A DNA stretch of 64,000 nucleotides from Diprion similis. Taxonomy: Eukaryota > Arthropoda > Insecta > Hymenoptera > Diprionidae. This document shows positions 23,769 to 34,289 of the stretch, piece by piece. Below the pieces are notes generated by a model, which ran no database searches, had not been told where the DNA came from, and saw only the letters and a program-made list of their open reading frames with translations. The stretch covers positions 7,220,001 through 7,284,000 of the forward strand of contig NC_060117.1 of the NCBI RefSeq assembly GCF_021155765.1, in the 5' to 3' direction. Within the stretch, counting starts at the first letter, position 1, and the number at the start of each line of letters is the position of its first letter. The translations under genes and the position numbers were made by a program.

Positions 23769-25250
23769 TATATACAACCACATATTTAATGGACTCTGTC
23801 TCACCACCATATTTCAGCCAGCAAAATTATTTTTGAGAATATAATATATCTTGAAATCAACAAAAGATTTGACTGTCTTGAAAAAAAAATACTACGAACT
23901 AGAATAATTGTCCTCAACTGCCCAAAGTCGACCTCCTACCAAACTAACAAGATGCCCAAATATATAAACAGTTCGCAAAAGAAGTCGCTTATATTTTCAT
24001 TCCAAGTTATAAAATATATTATGACATACGCAGAGATTATGAAAAAGTTTCGCGTCAACGAAAGTTTCGCACGTGCACGAATATATATCCGCAACGACGT
24101 GTGCCGGTAAAGCAGAGTGCTATAATCCTCGGGTTCTCATTTCGACTCTGTAAACTACGACTGGAGTTCCCCTCGAGTATTTAGAGGTTAAGTAAACAAA
24201 ATTAGGCTCATATATGTGTGAAAATGTATCTTTGCTCAGCGCTCATCTCGCTTTCTCTCTCTGCTCACCAACTCAGCTTTTGCCAGCATATTGGCTTAGA
24301 AGGTGGGTGTATAATAACGTATAGTCTACACGTGACGAGCTGCGATAATAATTATCACTAAACCGGGACGGTGATAGTAGTTTCTGATGGTATTCCACGT
24401 CCACACGTTCCGTATTTCAGCACGCTGCTAAGCATTTCGCCTGGATCACGAGTGCACGGCGGGATTAGTTTTTGAGCTTTCCAACTTCCAGTTTCAAAGT
24501 ATTCCCGACAAGTTGCCGCGTGCATGCTGCTGCTCTTCACCGGGACCAGAAGCCATTACGCTAAACTAAGTAGTTTGCAGATTACACCTTGCATTTTGGG
24601 TACGTGTAGAGAGGACGTTCATCGTGATGAGAAGCAATAAATGTTAACTGAAGTGACCAATATTACGTTGGAAAAACGGATCGTTTCATTCGTTTCATTT
24701 TTCGATTCATAGATATCACTCTGCAGCCAATGGAGAGAACATTTTCTGATCACTCACACAGTGTAGAAGTTTTTTTTAAATATTTTCTACCTTCTATTTC
24801 AAGAACTAAAGATGCAATAACCTTACACCGAATTCGAGGAAGTGAAATTTGTTCTGATTAGCTCAAATTTCGATTGAAACATTGTTTTTCTTAGACCTAA
24901 TAATAAGTTTTGAAAGATTGAATTTACTCGATTCCAAATTTTTTTTATTCCTTTCTTAATTAGTTACATACAAATTGACTATCAATGTATTCATGCGTTC
25001 AAGGAACGACGGAATTCAATGATCCATTTTACGTACGTAAGAAACTTTTCGTTTTTTCGGTTCTTGTCAGTTAATTAAGGGTAGGCCCGCTGATTTTCTA
25101 CAACATTTTATTGAGTGAAGCGTCTGCGCTAATTCGACCCTAAGAAGAAGAGTACCAACCTACTTTCACCGCACTTTTTGTTTCCCTAATTACGTTTGAC
25201 TAATGGTTTGTTGGGAAAGTTTCTGTCGTTTCGGGGTGTTTTAAAGAAAG
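23769..25250. other. Mixed region, no firm gene
   Basis: 24030-24560 is GC-richer. It holds a minus-strand frame of about 65 codons (24358-24550; contains TCREYFETGSWKAQKLIPPC) ending at TAG, with no identifiable acceptor. It also holds a plus-strand 5' splice site candidate (TTTAGAG|GTTAAGT) near 24188. Neither is enough to call a gene. The rest is AT-rich. Confidence 0.3.
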
Positions 25251-26060
25251 CAAACGGTTTACGGGCGCTTTAGCGACCGCCCTCCACACCCGTGTTAAAG
25301 GGGACAAAAATTAACGCAGTCGAAAAAGAGAAATTAAGGAAATAAACTTGGAAATCCAAACGATTGGCCCCTTTAAACAGAGCGAACCATCAAACTTTGT
25401 GTGAAACTCACCCCAAACTTCCTACTCGATTGATCACACGGAGCCCAAAGCCTCGCCTCAGCCTCGTCAAACTCAGTAGGGGTCCAGCCCAATGCAGCAT
25501 GTCAGATCCGCAACATCAGTGCGGCTTGTCGGCCCGTCTAACCAGCCATTTTCCCCTCCATCCATCTGTAGACGGCCGAGAAACACCCTTATCGCGATCG
25601 TGCTTTGGGGGGTTGGACCAACGCACCACGATGCAGGAAAGAGACGAGGAGGGGAAGAGGTCAGGATCCTCTGTCGACGACGGAAAGCCAATAATGTTGA
25701 CAATCCTCGCACCGACTCCTGCCGACCGGATCGCTGATAAATGTTCTGGTTAACAGCTACAACTGCACCAGCTGCAATAGCTCGAGCTTCGTTTTCTGAC
25801 TCGCGCTTCGCTGATCAAAGCTCTTCGCTCTATCGACGTCCATCGTTCAGATCACGAAAGGGCAGTGAGCGGAACTTGAAAGCTGCAGGGTCACTTTTGC
25901 AACGGGAGGAAACGGTAAAACTCAGGAGATTGAACGTCGGACTGCGCATGCGCGGTCTTTGTGTTGCTTCGTACGTGCAGGCTTGCCAACTCAGGCTTCG
26001 CGAGCTGTCAAGCGCAGCTTGTAGAGGTTATGTACAGTGCTGAAAAGAATAATGAGTATT
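25250..26060. other. GC-rich, promoter-like island with overlapping ORFs
   Basis: The most GC- and CpG-rich block of the left half. Frames are open on both strands, including a plus-strand frame with ATG at 25500 running 81 codons to 25744 (MSDPQHQCGLSARL...). Several overlapping open frames usually mean high GC, not several genes. A perfect NRF-1-type palindrome GCGCATGCGC lies at 25944-25953. I favour a promoter or 5' exon region; a coding exon is not excluded. Confidence 0.35.
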
Positions 26061-26680
26061 ATTATCATCATGATAATGGGATTATTCATGTGCAAATTCA
26101 TTTAGATAAAATGAGGGACAGATGGCCACGCAATTGTCTCTATAAAATATAAGATTATCCAGCTATTAATTGGAAGAGATAACGATAGAAACAAGAGATT
26201 CTTGATAAAGTTACTAAGAAAAACGAACTGCCAATCTCGTAGAATATTCCTTTGAGTAGGGTGAAAAAAAATATGTTTTTGCTGCGAATATTTTTCTCTT
26301 GGGATAGCAAAAGATTTGATAGGATCAACTGGACAGTGCAGATTTTTTCTAACAACGAAAAATTGTTGTAATCAAGTTATACTTTATTATACACTAGCAA
26401 AAAAAAAATATTGTTTGACCTAAAGAGCCCTTTTCATCAGTGATCGTTGATTACGCTGAGTTTCTTTGAAAACGACGTTTCCATTAAACTATCCACCTTT
26501 GCAAAATGTGATCAGAGTTTTGACTCTGAATGTCGTTGACGTTGTATATTTATGCCAGAAAAATGATTACGATTACGAGTCATCATAACGACGTAATGTC
26601 AACTCACCGCTTGGCACGTTCCGAGTGTATTAGCTGCCTGCCTTGCAGCCTAAGATATTGCCATGGTTCGCTCTCACCGA

Positions 26681-26754
26681 CCAATAGAATTCGATTGCTC
26701 TGCGCAAGCGCGGTCACTCAGCCTGCCAGGGTTCGCTGTTCTCTGTCGGTAAGG
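26681..26754 (+). promoter_or_regulatory. Candidate plus-strand promoter and 5' exon
   Basis: Within about 70 bp are a CCAAT box (26681-26685), an NRF-1-like TGCGCAAGCGCG (26701-26712), an initiator-like TCACTCAG and a 5' splice site TCG|GTAAGG at 26748/26749. The order fits a promoter followed by a non-coding first exon on the plus strand. The downstream exons were not identified. A frame at 27241-27462 (KINIDKSEKLEVDWTKV) after an acceptor CTGCAG could belong to it. Confidence 0.3.
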
Positions 26755-26899
26755 TAGTGCGCTGTAAAAACAGTCGCATTAAAAATTGAGCAAAAATGGT
26801 TTGTGTGTACTAAAATGGAACAAGTTTAGTAATAAATTCGGAAATTCAGCATCAGATAACGATAGATTGACACGGAATGACAGTTTCTAGAAGTTCAAA

Positions 26900-27238
26900 T
26901 CACATTTTTCTAGCAACGTGCGATAAGCTACGGATCAACATCACGCAGAAATTCTCAATGACGGCATTAATGGCACTGCAGGCCTTGAACTTGTACCTAC
27001 AGAGCCGGTTCGCTTGAAGAATAATTAGCTCGCGGACATTCACGCGGACGCCGAAAAGAGTGGATTGGAGAGAACGAGCTAATAGGTTGTGGCAGGGCGA
27101 AAGGCTATCAGCTTGAGTGCTGCTGAGCTTCCTAACTCGAGCCGTGCGATCAGCATTACATCTACTTCTGGCAGGACCATCAGGGGTTGAGTTTATGCCA
27201 AAGCTGAGAGGGGATCGGCGGGAAAGGTGATATCGCAT
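26900..27238 (-). CDS. Unassigned ORF, 112 codons
   Basis: A minus-strand ATG-initiated frame starting MRYHLSRRSPLSF and ending SHVARKM. It is rich in Ser, Arg and Leu and lies in the GC-richer zone. No signal peptide, membrane segment or known motif. A donor-like AG|GTACAAG lies inside. It may be a real single-exon ORF, part of a spliced gene, or chance; the GC-rich setting makes chance ORFs more likely. Low confidence. Confidence 0.2.
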   Translation of the reverse strand: MRYHLSRRSPLSFGINSTPDGPARSRCNADRTARVRKLSSTQADSLSPCHNLLARSLQSTLFGVRVNVRELIILQANRLCRYKFKACSAINAVIENFCVMLIRSLSHVARKM

Positions 27239-27239
27239 T

Positions 27240-28017
27240 AATGCCAGGCTGTATCCTTATCGCGTATATACGTTGGTATCGCTGTTCATCTGATCGAGGA
27301 GAAAATTATTATAACGTCCAAAATTCGTCATCACTGCAGAAGATTAACATCGATAAATCAGAAAAACTTGAGGTCGATTGGACCAAAGTTTCTTGCACCA
27401 AAGACTACAAATTTTTTTTAAGACAACCGTCTTCTAATTCCAGGTTTTTCTATGTACATTGAATATATATCACATCAAATGTGAAGTAATGACTGAACTA
27501 TTGTTCGAGCGAGCTTTCTGTGATATGAAATCCAATGCTTGCTTATTGGAGAACGCTAGCAGGAAAAAAGTGTGATTGCATCTTGACGTTATCGTGTAAA
27601 CACTTCATCGCCTTGGCCAACCTCACAGCTTATCAACCTTTCGCTATGTTAGTTCGCGTCGAAGGTTCGAATATGAAAAATGACGTTGGCACCATAGCTT
27701 GGTACTAGTACTAGCAAAGTACTAAATCATTGATATCAAAGTATTCGTATCGAACACTCCGCTTAGTTTGAAGCTGAATTTAAGATCTGAGTCCGGAATA
27801 GGCGCAATAATAATCCTGGAAAAATTTTCAGTATAGTTGCAAGCCAAGCTAGGATATTATTTATTTATCATTAGATCATGTACAACAGAAATGTTTCCAA
27901 GTCGTTTTTAATATTTGTAAGAATATCGACAAGGTGATATTAAAGTGCCGCCGGAGTTACGCCACGCGGGATATTATGTTTTTTCATATTCCCGGATTTT
28001 ATTATTACGAGGAGCTT
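27240..28017. other. Region without firm gene
   Basis: AT-rich. AATAAA on the minus strand (TTTATT at 27998-28003) lies 15 nt beyond the stop of the minus-strand exon at 28018-28089 and probably serves it. Confidence 0.4.
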
Positions 28018-29401
28018 TTAGGAGTTCAAAGGTTCACTGCTCGAGGCTATGTCGTCCTGTGGAACTCCAGCCACGATCAGGCGGAGCTCCTGCAGGAACG
28101 TAGAAAATATTGAAACTATACTCATCGTTGATTTGTGCTTGTATACTCCAATGCGGGATATAAACCTTTACAAAATCGTCCTCCCGTGTGCATTCCGAAT
28201 ATTTCAATCCACTCTCAATTTCAAAATATTCGAGATCAATCTCTTAACGCTTATTATACTTGTTCAGTACGTGATATTATAATAATATTATTCGTGCAGC
28301 GATTATTAATATCATCGTCACATTTGAAAATGGGTCTAATTTTAACAACCAAATTCGTGTTACCACGTGAGTGAATTTTGAAATCGATGAACGATCTATC
28401 GAACACTCTTTTGGAACAGATACAAAGTTTAATCGAACTATTTTGTAAAGCATAACATACAGGCAACGAAACATTTTAGAAGTAACGTTAGATGAAGTAG
28501 AAAGTTTTCTCGGGAGTGTTTGAAGATACAGAGCAGAAGATGAATTAGACTGTAATAGAAATATTAGACTGTACAGAAAAAAACGGCTACTTTTTTATCA
28601 AAATTTAAGTCTAAATATTGTTGCATTTGACAAAAAAAAAAAAGATACTGTTGAAGTTTCAACTCTGAATATTAATATTTAGAGTTGCATTTATAGCTCG
28701 TTAAGGCATTAGTATAATGATAAGATCATAACCTATTTTTGTAGGTAATTGAACGCTCTACCAAAAAGGTCTGTTATAATTTTACGATAAATCTACTCTT
28801 TGAAAAGGTATCTAACACCAAAAGGTATTTAAAAATATTAACAGTCGTCGGTGGTAGTTACGCTCAATTCATGACTGTGAATAATTTTAAGGTTAGAGAC
28901 GGTTGGTCACCCTGACAAACTGCCACTCTCGGATAATGGCGGATGCGCATTAACCTTCAGGCCGCCGGAAAATCTAAATATCGGTGCTGTAGAGCAATCT
29001 ATCAAAATTCCGTACTCAGGAGTTTTTGAGATCGCTGATTGCGAATCTGAACTCGAAATTCAAAATCGTGGACCAAAATCCGAAAAGTCATTCGATTTGG
29101 ATGAAACTTGGTAATCGAGGGATTTCGAGGTCACTGATCACGAATCTGATCTCAAAATTTCAAAACTCGTTATGGTGGATCCAACATAGATGCGTAGAGT
29201 GACTTTTTGTATTTTTTCCCGCCATATTATATCTGCCATCTTAAATTACGAAAATCTGATTCCAATTCGTTATCAGCAACCCCAAGAACCCCAGATCCAG
29301 ATCTTACGCAAAACTTTAAATTCTGAATTTTTTACAGGTTATATTTAAGATTAAAGCCCATCAAATCCCGGCAGTCTAAAGGTTAAATATTACACATATA
29401 A

Positions 29402-29438
<37 letters not shown>

Positions 29439-29812
29439 TACACAGTGTGTGTGTGTGAGTGTGATCGGTCTATTAAATCCGCGGATTCATAATAGAAAGT
29501 GGAACACCGAGTCCCGCGGGATTGTGGTAAAAATAAGGGAATATCTCCTCTATTATTCTATCAGTTAAACTCACTTCTCGAGTACCTGAATATTTTCCGG
29601 CAGGCTCAGTGAAAAGTTGTCCTTCCTGAGTCAGAAGGACAGGTTCAACTAGGGCTTCGTGGCTTTCGTGGCTTCGGCGGCTGATCCATGGAGCGAAGAG
29701 ATCGGGCAGCGGCGGCTGGTCCTCGGTTAGTACCTGGCACTTGTCCAATTCGACATCGAGGATTTCAGCTTCGAATGACCGCTGAGCACGGTCTTCAGGA
29801 TGCTCGAAATTG
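28018..29812 (-). CDS. Putative two-exon 3' part of an unrecognised gene
   Basis: Upstream exon 29575-29812 codes 79 residues beginning NFEHPEDRAQRSFEAEILDV, acidic and proline-bearing (EDQPPLPDLFAPW), and ends in phase 0 at a strong donor GAA|GTGAGT. The last exon 28018-28089 has an excellent acceptor (TTTTCTACGTTCCTGCAG), enters in phase 0 and codes ELRLIVAGVPQDDIASSSEP plus three residues before TAA. AATAAA follows 15 nt after the stop. The intron (1485 bp) holds the TA/GT microsatellite. Splice strength, phase agreement and the poly(A) signal together support a real gene. The 5' end is unclear: the acceptor at 29812 lacks a pyrimidine tract, and a small ATG exon just upstream is possible. 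No domain recognised. Confidence 0.45.
28700..29310. repeat. Dispersed repeat pieces
   Basis: 28740-28810 carries the block aacgctctaccaaaaaggtc...acgataaatctactc also found in the foldback elements at 23271 and 51569. 28990-29310 carries diverged units of the 'gttatcagcaacccc' repeat seen at 22050-22400. All lie within the intron of the minus-strand gene model. Confidence 0.55.
29407..29457. repeat. (TA)n then (GT)n microsatellite
   Basis: About 30 bp of TA repeats followed by a short GT run, inside the intron of the minus-strand gene model 28018-29812. Confidence 0.9.
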
Positions 29813-29974
29813 CTGCCAACCAATTCTCGCTATTTCCTGCCTTCACTCGCCTCGGCAAGAACGCTCGTCATGCATAATGAAGCTGTTATCAAAATTTCCC
29901 GAATTCCGATCGTAATTGTCACCCGCCTGCGAGCTCGCTTTATCCTCCACACTTCACTGCCAATATCTCAACAA

Positions 29975-30000
29975 CATACAACTGAACCAATCAGTCTTAT
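29975..30000 (-). promoter_or_regulatory. Candidate promoter of the minus-strand gene
   Basis: Reading the minus strand, GATAAG is followed by GATTGG (an inverted CCAAT) and the initiator TTCAGTTG near 29985. This lies about 170 bp upstream of the first supported exon of the 28-29.8 kb gene and about 190 bp from the plus-strand exon at 30178, so the zone could be a bidirectional promoter. Motif-based only. Confidence 0.25.
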
Positions 30001-30177
30001 CTTTCTACACAAGCTTTATCAATATATTTTTCAGTTTAGCCATTTTGTAAAGAAATTGGGGCGAAAATTTTTATTCGAAATCGAATTTTTTTCTATCGAA
30101 AAACTGCGGTTTGGAAAAAATTAATAACCAGATATTATCTTGTTTTCACTAAACCGTTTTTGTTTTTTTCATTTCAG

Positions 30178-31185
30178 ATGATCCAGTTCAGAGATATCTT
30201 GCTCACTGTAAGAAGCCTTTTTTAAAGGTACTTCCGGTGATCAGCTGCAACAGTTTTAGAAATCATTATTTTTACAAATAAAAAATATTAAAATGAAGTT
30301 CAATATTACCCGAATATGTGTAATGTATATAAATGTTTATCTTAACAAATAAAAATATCTCTCTTTAAAAAATCTTTAAAAAATCGTTTTTTCGATCTCT
30401 TGACTGCGTATAACCCTTCATAAATAAAAATAAATTATTGCACTTATAATATACAGATGTTGTTCTCATATTCAATTCAACTTATTCCCACTCTTTAAAC
30501 GATAGATATTCGAGACCAGAAGTTCATTCCGCGGTAATCGACGGGTTCGCATCGTGGCTCAGATCCGAAACGAAAAGGGGATCGGAAATCAAGATTCAAT
30601 TATACCTCATCCGGCAAGAATCTCCGGGATTCTCATGAACGTTATAAAAATCAGTCTTTCTTCCTGCCGTTCAGACCGTAATATATGAGAAGTGAGGGTG
30701 GAATCACGTGACGTAGCAACCTGAGAGAAGCTCATTACCTCTCGAATTACTTCTCTTTTGCAATCTCCAGTAGGGTATATCGGACAGTTTTGGATTCAGT
30801 TCCAGTTTCCGCGACAAAAAGTTCTCAAAAACTGATAAAAAATCATCGCTTTTTTACGTCTTAACCAAAACGGAATTTTATTTTTGGAAAACTTTTTTTT
30901 TGTTTACTGGAAACTTCTTGTAATATCGTAGTTACGTGTCCAGATACTGTTACAGGGTTCTTTTTTATCGGTGTAACTACGATCATTTTCAGTCCCGTTT
31001 TCTTTTTCATTTACATGTATACACAATAATTTTTCCAGCAGATTTACTGGAGCGTCATTGTTAGGGTAAAAAAATTTGAGGAACGTTTAAGACGGAAGAT
31101 TCCGCTCGAATTACGGTACAAGGAAATTCCTGGATCCTTATTGACTGCCAAACAGAGGAAGAGGAAGAGGAAAAGTATGAAGTAA
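30178..31185 (+). CDS. Putative small basic protein, two coding exons (58 aa)
   Basis: Exon 30178-30207 sits between a strong acceptor (GTTTTTTTCATTTCAG) and donor ACT|GTAAGA and reads MIQFRDILLT, the ATG immediately following the acceptor. Exon 31039-31185 has acceptor AATAATTTTTCCAG and codes 48 residues: QIYWSVIVRVKKFEERLRRK, then IPLELRYKEIPGSLL, then a basic tail RKRKRKSMK before TAA at 31183-31185. Both junctions are phase 0. The tail resembles a nuclear or nucleolar localisation signal (inference). An overlapping 5' choice (donor AAG|GTACTT near 30228, frame DDPVQRYLAHCKKPF) cannot be excluded, and a non-coding 5' exon is expected upstream. Family not recognised. Confidence 0.35.
30643..30674 (+). 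promoter_or_regulatory. TATA-like box with initiator
   Basis: TATAAAAA (30643-30650) lies 30 bp before TCAGAC (A at 30673), the spacing of a TATA/Inr core promoter. An E-box CACGTGAC follows at about 30707. It falls inside the intron of the putative plus-strand gene, so it may be chance or an internal promoter. Confidence 0.2.
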
Positions 31186-31415
31186 CCCATCGAGCCGAGG
31201 ATTTGCCGTAATATGTGCCGCGAGAATCACTCGGATTTAGAGGGTGTAAAAATTTACATCTTTCTGTGTTGAATTGCATATGCAGCTTGAGAGCTGATTT
31301 TTCTACAAACTTATACGTTTTCGAGTCGGAAATCACGAAACCAACAAAATCTTCCCGGTAACTCGATGCAAACTTGCACAAAAAAGCACGATAATGGAGT
31401 TTTTCAAAAACTTGG

Positions 31416-31640
31416 CTTTGTTACAGTAGCCGGTATAAAAAATGTTCCGTACTGACACGGTGCCTACGATTTTGGACAGTCGGTTCATCTAAAATAAAAA
31501 ATTTCAACGGGATCTTGAAATATAACATATGCAGCCGGGGTTTGTTTTTTTGTCAACTAAGAAAGCGGTAAACGTTTCAACTTTAACGTTCGTTTTCGGT
31601 CCTAAATTTAAAACCTTTTGTGGACCATAAAAAAAATGGT
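31416..31640. repeat. Interspersed repeat, copy 1
   Basis: Matches 47447-47662 in reverse orientation: shared blocks include ttttggacagtcggttcatc, ttcaacgggatcttgaaata and, on the other strand, a peptide-coding piece LNLGPKTNVKVETFT. Both copies continue into weaker similarity up to the words ...gcctctttaatg (31900 and 47825). Probably a decayed transposon; the 31504-31878 minus frame is part of it. Confidence 0.65.
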
Positions 31641-32332
31641 TGAATATAAAAAAAAATCCAAACCATTGTGTCAAAATATGGTAAAAATTGGTCGTGTCGT
31701 TTTCAAAATATCCTAGGTAAGGACGCAGGAACGTAGTTTCGAGATAATCGAGTTTAAAGTTCGACGAATCGACGATAAGTTCTACAATTATTCGGATTTG
31801 ATCATGCAATTTACACAGAATATTATTCAAACATTCAACTTTCAGAAACGCGAATAAAAAAAGACAATCGTTTTTCAAAATATTTTACTCGAATGTGCCT
31901 CTTTAATGTAGAATAACTTTGCCAAGTGTAGGACACACACGATCGTGTTACCTCTCGGAAGTCTAGTAATCAAATGAGCTCTTCTTATTTTCCGAGGTCT
32001 TGCCGATCCTCGTTCGTCATCGGGTATCTCCGTAATCGTTACAATCCCGATCTTACACGATTCACAAATAACACTACATTACCGCATGTGGAAATTGTAA
32101 ACAAAACCAACACGCTGTACATCACTGACACGCACGATGTAGGTTATGTTTACATATCCTACGACCGCAGCGTCACCTGAATTTTTCCTCAATACTAGAT
32201 TCACAATTATCGTAATTATTGTCCAAAAGTACTTCGTAACCTTAATTTTTTTTCAAATTCCAAGGAAACGGGGACTCGAAAGCATTTAACGAACCAAAGC
32301 TGTATTAATTATTGCATTTGTTATAACAATAC
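31640..32332. other. Non-coding region
   Basis: The remainder of the decayed interspersed repeat, then AT-rich DNA downstream of the chemosensory gene. A 68-codon plus frame (31974-32180) has no supporting signals. Confidence 0.35.
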
Positions 32333-32338
32333 TTTATT
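32333..32338 (-). terminator. Poly(A) signal of the chemosensory protein gene
   Basis: AATAAA on the minus strand (TTTATT on plus), about 120 nt downstream of the stop codon at 32456-32458. This is the first canonical hexamer after the stop. Confidence 0.6.
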
Positions 32339-32409
32339 CTCACAAAACATTTTATAAACTTCACAATTCAATTAAGCACTAACTATCCCAACTAATCAAC
32401 GCGTTGAAT

Positions 32410-32444
32410 TCTCTCTCTCTCTCTCTCTCGCTCTCTCTCTCTCT
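32410..32444. repeat. (CT)n microsatellite in the 3' UTR
   Basis: Near-perfect CT repeat of about 35 bp, GA on the transcribed sense, starting about 12 nt beyond the chemosensory gene stop codon. Confidence 0.95.
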
Positions 32445-32455
32445 GATGTATTTGT

Positions 32456-34214
32456 TTACACTTTGATTCCAGCGTTGGCAGCAGTGTTCTTGTATTTACG
32501 CTGGTACTGATTATTAGGGTCGTACTTGGCGGCGAGTTTAGCCCACATGTCTGGCCGCTGTAACATACAAACGAATAATGACGGACCTGGAAATTGTATT
32601 CCACACCTAAATAGGAATAAGGGGGGGGGGGGGGGGGAGTCTTTAAAGTAGGAGGAGGGATTGAGAAGCCCTCAACATTCGATGACGTAATTCTTGGACA
32701 TTAGGTGTGCAAACAAAAAATTTCATTAGCATCGTCAGATAGAATGTCAAAAAATAATTGACACGTATTTTTTCTTTTTTAAATTCAACGTTTTCTAACA
32801 GAGATATATCAGTTTGATATTGACGCTTGACGTCACAATGATACACTACAGTGTGAAAAATGAGTAACATTATGACGTCACGCGGGATTCGACTTGTTAT
32901 ATCTTTGTTAATAAACATTGAATTGAAAAAAGAAAAAATACGTGTCAATTATTTTTCGACATTCTATCCGACGATACTAATGGAATTTTTTATTTCCACA
33001 CATAATTGTGCGGAATAGTAACAAACTTCCGCATCGATTAACTGTGTAAACTACGGTTTAATACAGCTATTACGACATCATAAATTATCATGTACCTCGT
33101 TGACCAGGTGACGGATCACTTTCTCGCTACCGTCCCTCTGCTTCATATTGCAAGATTTGCAGTCGTTGGCAAGAGCGTCGGGCAGGGAAGCTGCAATGTA
33201 AGAAACGAATTTGCAATGAGTAACTATTTGTTTAATCGCAAAGTGATTACTTATAAGAAAATATAACAAGAGTTACCATGATCAAATGGATAGTAAATGG
33301 TATTAGTTTGGTTTCAGTGTCAGTTTTTTACTACCTACACCTGCCATACCCCATAGAGTATGTCCCCAGAGGTCATTGGCTTGTGCAAGGCATGCGAGAT
33401 GATGGATCAGTAACCACTATTATGTGGCTGCAGGTGACTTGAGATGTTCTATAGAAACACCCCATATTAAATTTTTTATGGTCAAATTTAGCAAACTGAT
33501 TACCATTTTCTAACCAAGACATTCCAATACGATTAAACGGTACGAAAGATCTGTTTGCTTTGGTTCTTTCAAAATTCTAAAGTATCTTGACGAAAAAAAT
33601 GTATCTACGAGTCGAAGAGATACTTACTCTTGAGTTCCTTGCCATCGGGGGTGCAGTTACCAATTTCAAGAAGACAGTTCACGTAGTTTTTGAGAAGACG
33701 ATCGCTCCTGAGGATCTGATCCAAGTCGACATTGTCGTACTTGGTGGTGTAAGGTTTGGCGCAAACGCAGGCCACAAGGACGAGGACAATCACAGCGACC
33801 TGGAACATTTTTAGAGATGACTAAATTCAGCCAAACCAAGACAAAGAGACGCGTTACAATTGATAAAATTTTACATTCCTAGGACGATTGGTTAGGCTTC
33901 TTATTTTCTCTGTTTTCAGAGGAAGAAGAAAGTCTTTGTAATCACTTTTGGGTTTACCAGACTTGGAACTGATTGGATTTTAGCTTCGATCGGTTTTAGT
34001 ACTTCTCCAATTATTCAAACAACAAATTTTGGAAACGTTAAATGAAATTGATCATATCACGAAAAATACTCTGAGGTTTTTTGAGTCGTCGTTAATCATG
34101 AATCTGAAGGCAGATTTGCTGAATTTCAACGTTTAAAATTGGTACTCTAAGGTTCTTTAAATCTCTGATCACGAATCTAAAGACTAAGTCACGTTACGGT
34201 CACAGTACCTTCAT
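32456..34214 (-). CDS. Chemosensory protein (CSP, OS-D/A10 family), complete
   Basis: Small secreted carrier of hydrophobic ligands, expected in the fluid around sensory neurons or in other tissues. Exons: 34209-34214 (ATG AAG), 33628-33799, 33096-33190, 32456-32557, all with GT/AG introns of 409, 437 and 538 bp. The product is 124 aa. Residues 1-16 are a signal peptide ([16 protein letters not shown]), followed by the family's [14 protein letters not shown] start. The four cysteines (44, 51, 70, 73) show exactly the CSP spacing C-X6-C-X18-C-X2-C, and [20 protein letters not shown] is the expected C-terminal helix region. The second intron falls one base after Lys59, the conserved CSP intron site. 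A start at 33808 without exon 1 would give MFQVAV..., but MK|V with an upstream TATA box fits better. The extra intron after Glu91 is unusual; many CSP genes have only one or two introns. Length is typical. Confidence 0.95.
32621..32637. repeat. G17 homopolymer in intron 3 of the CSP gene
   Basis: Seventeen uninterrupted G on the plus strand (C on the transcript), about 65 bp beyond the last-exon boundary within the intron. Prone to length error in sequencing. Confidence 0.95.
32705..33001. mobile_element. Foldback element inside CSP intron 3
   Basis: A 297-bp inverted repeat whose arms are about 140 bp: left gtgtgcaaacaaaaaatttc...ttagcatcgtcagatagaatg, right its near reverse complement ending ggaattttttatttccacac. 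Both arms contain TGACGTCA (32828-32835 and 32873-32880), placed symmetrically about the centre near 32853. No coding frame. The symmetry marks it as a MITE or foldback insertion; no target duplication was resolved. Confidence 0.85.
34060..34190. repeat. Short copies of the dispersed 'gatcacgaatctg' repeat
   Basis: Two diverged units (gtcgttaatcatgaatctga and tctctgatcacgaatctaaa) in CSP intron 1 share wording with the repeats at 22050 and 28990. Confidence 0.4.
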
Positions 34215-34252
34215 GTTTGTTTATTGAGTGATGCTTGTAACTTCAGGATCGG

Positions 34253-34289
34253 AACTGATGCCGATTCCATCTCTCCGGCTGCTTTTATA
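34253..34289 (-). promoter_or_regulatory. Core promoter of the CSP gene (TATA and initiator)
   Basis: On the minus strand TATAAAAG (34289-34282) is followed by the arthropod initiator TCAGTT (34258-34253), putting the start site at about 34256, 33 bp from the first T of the TATA box. The 5' UTR would be about 42 nt before the ATG at 34214. It supports exon 1 at 34209-34214. Confidence 0.7.

Noticed and set aside
31061..31381. Minus-strand ORF of 106 codons
   Set aside because: The plus strand over the same bases has a splice-bounded frame with a better protein character, and the minus frame has a serine run from the purine-rich tail. Treated as a shadow.
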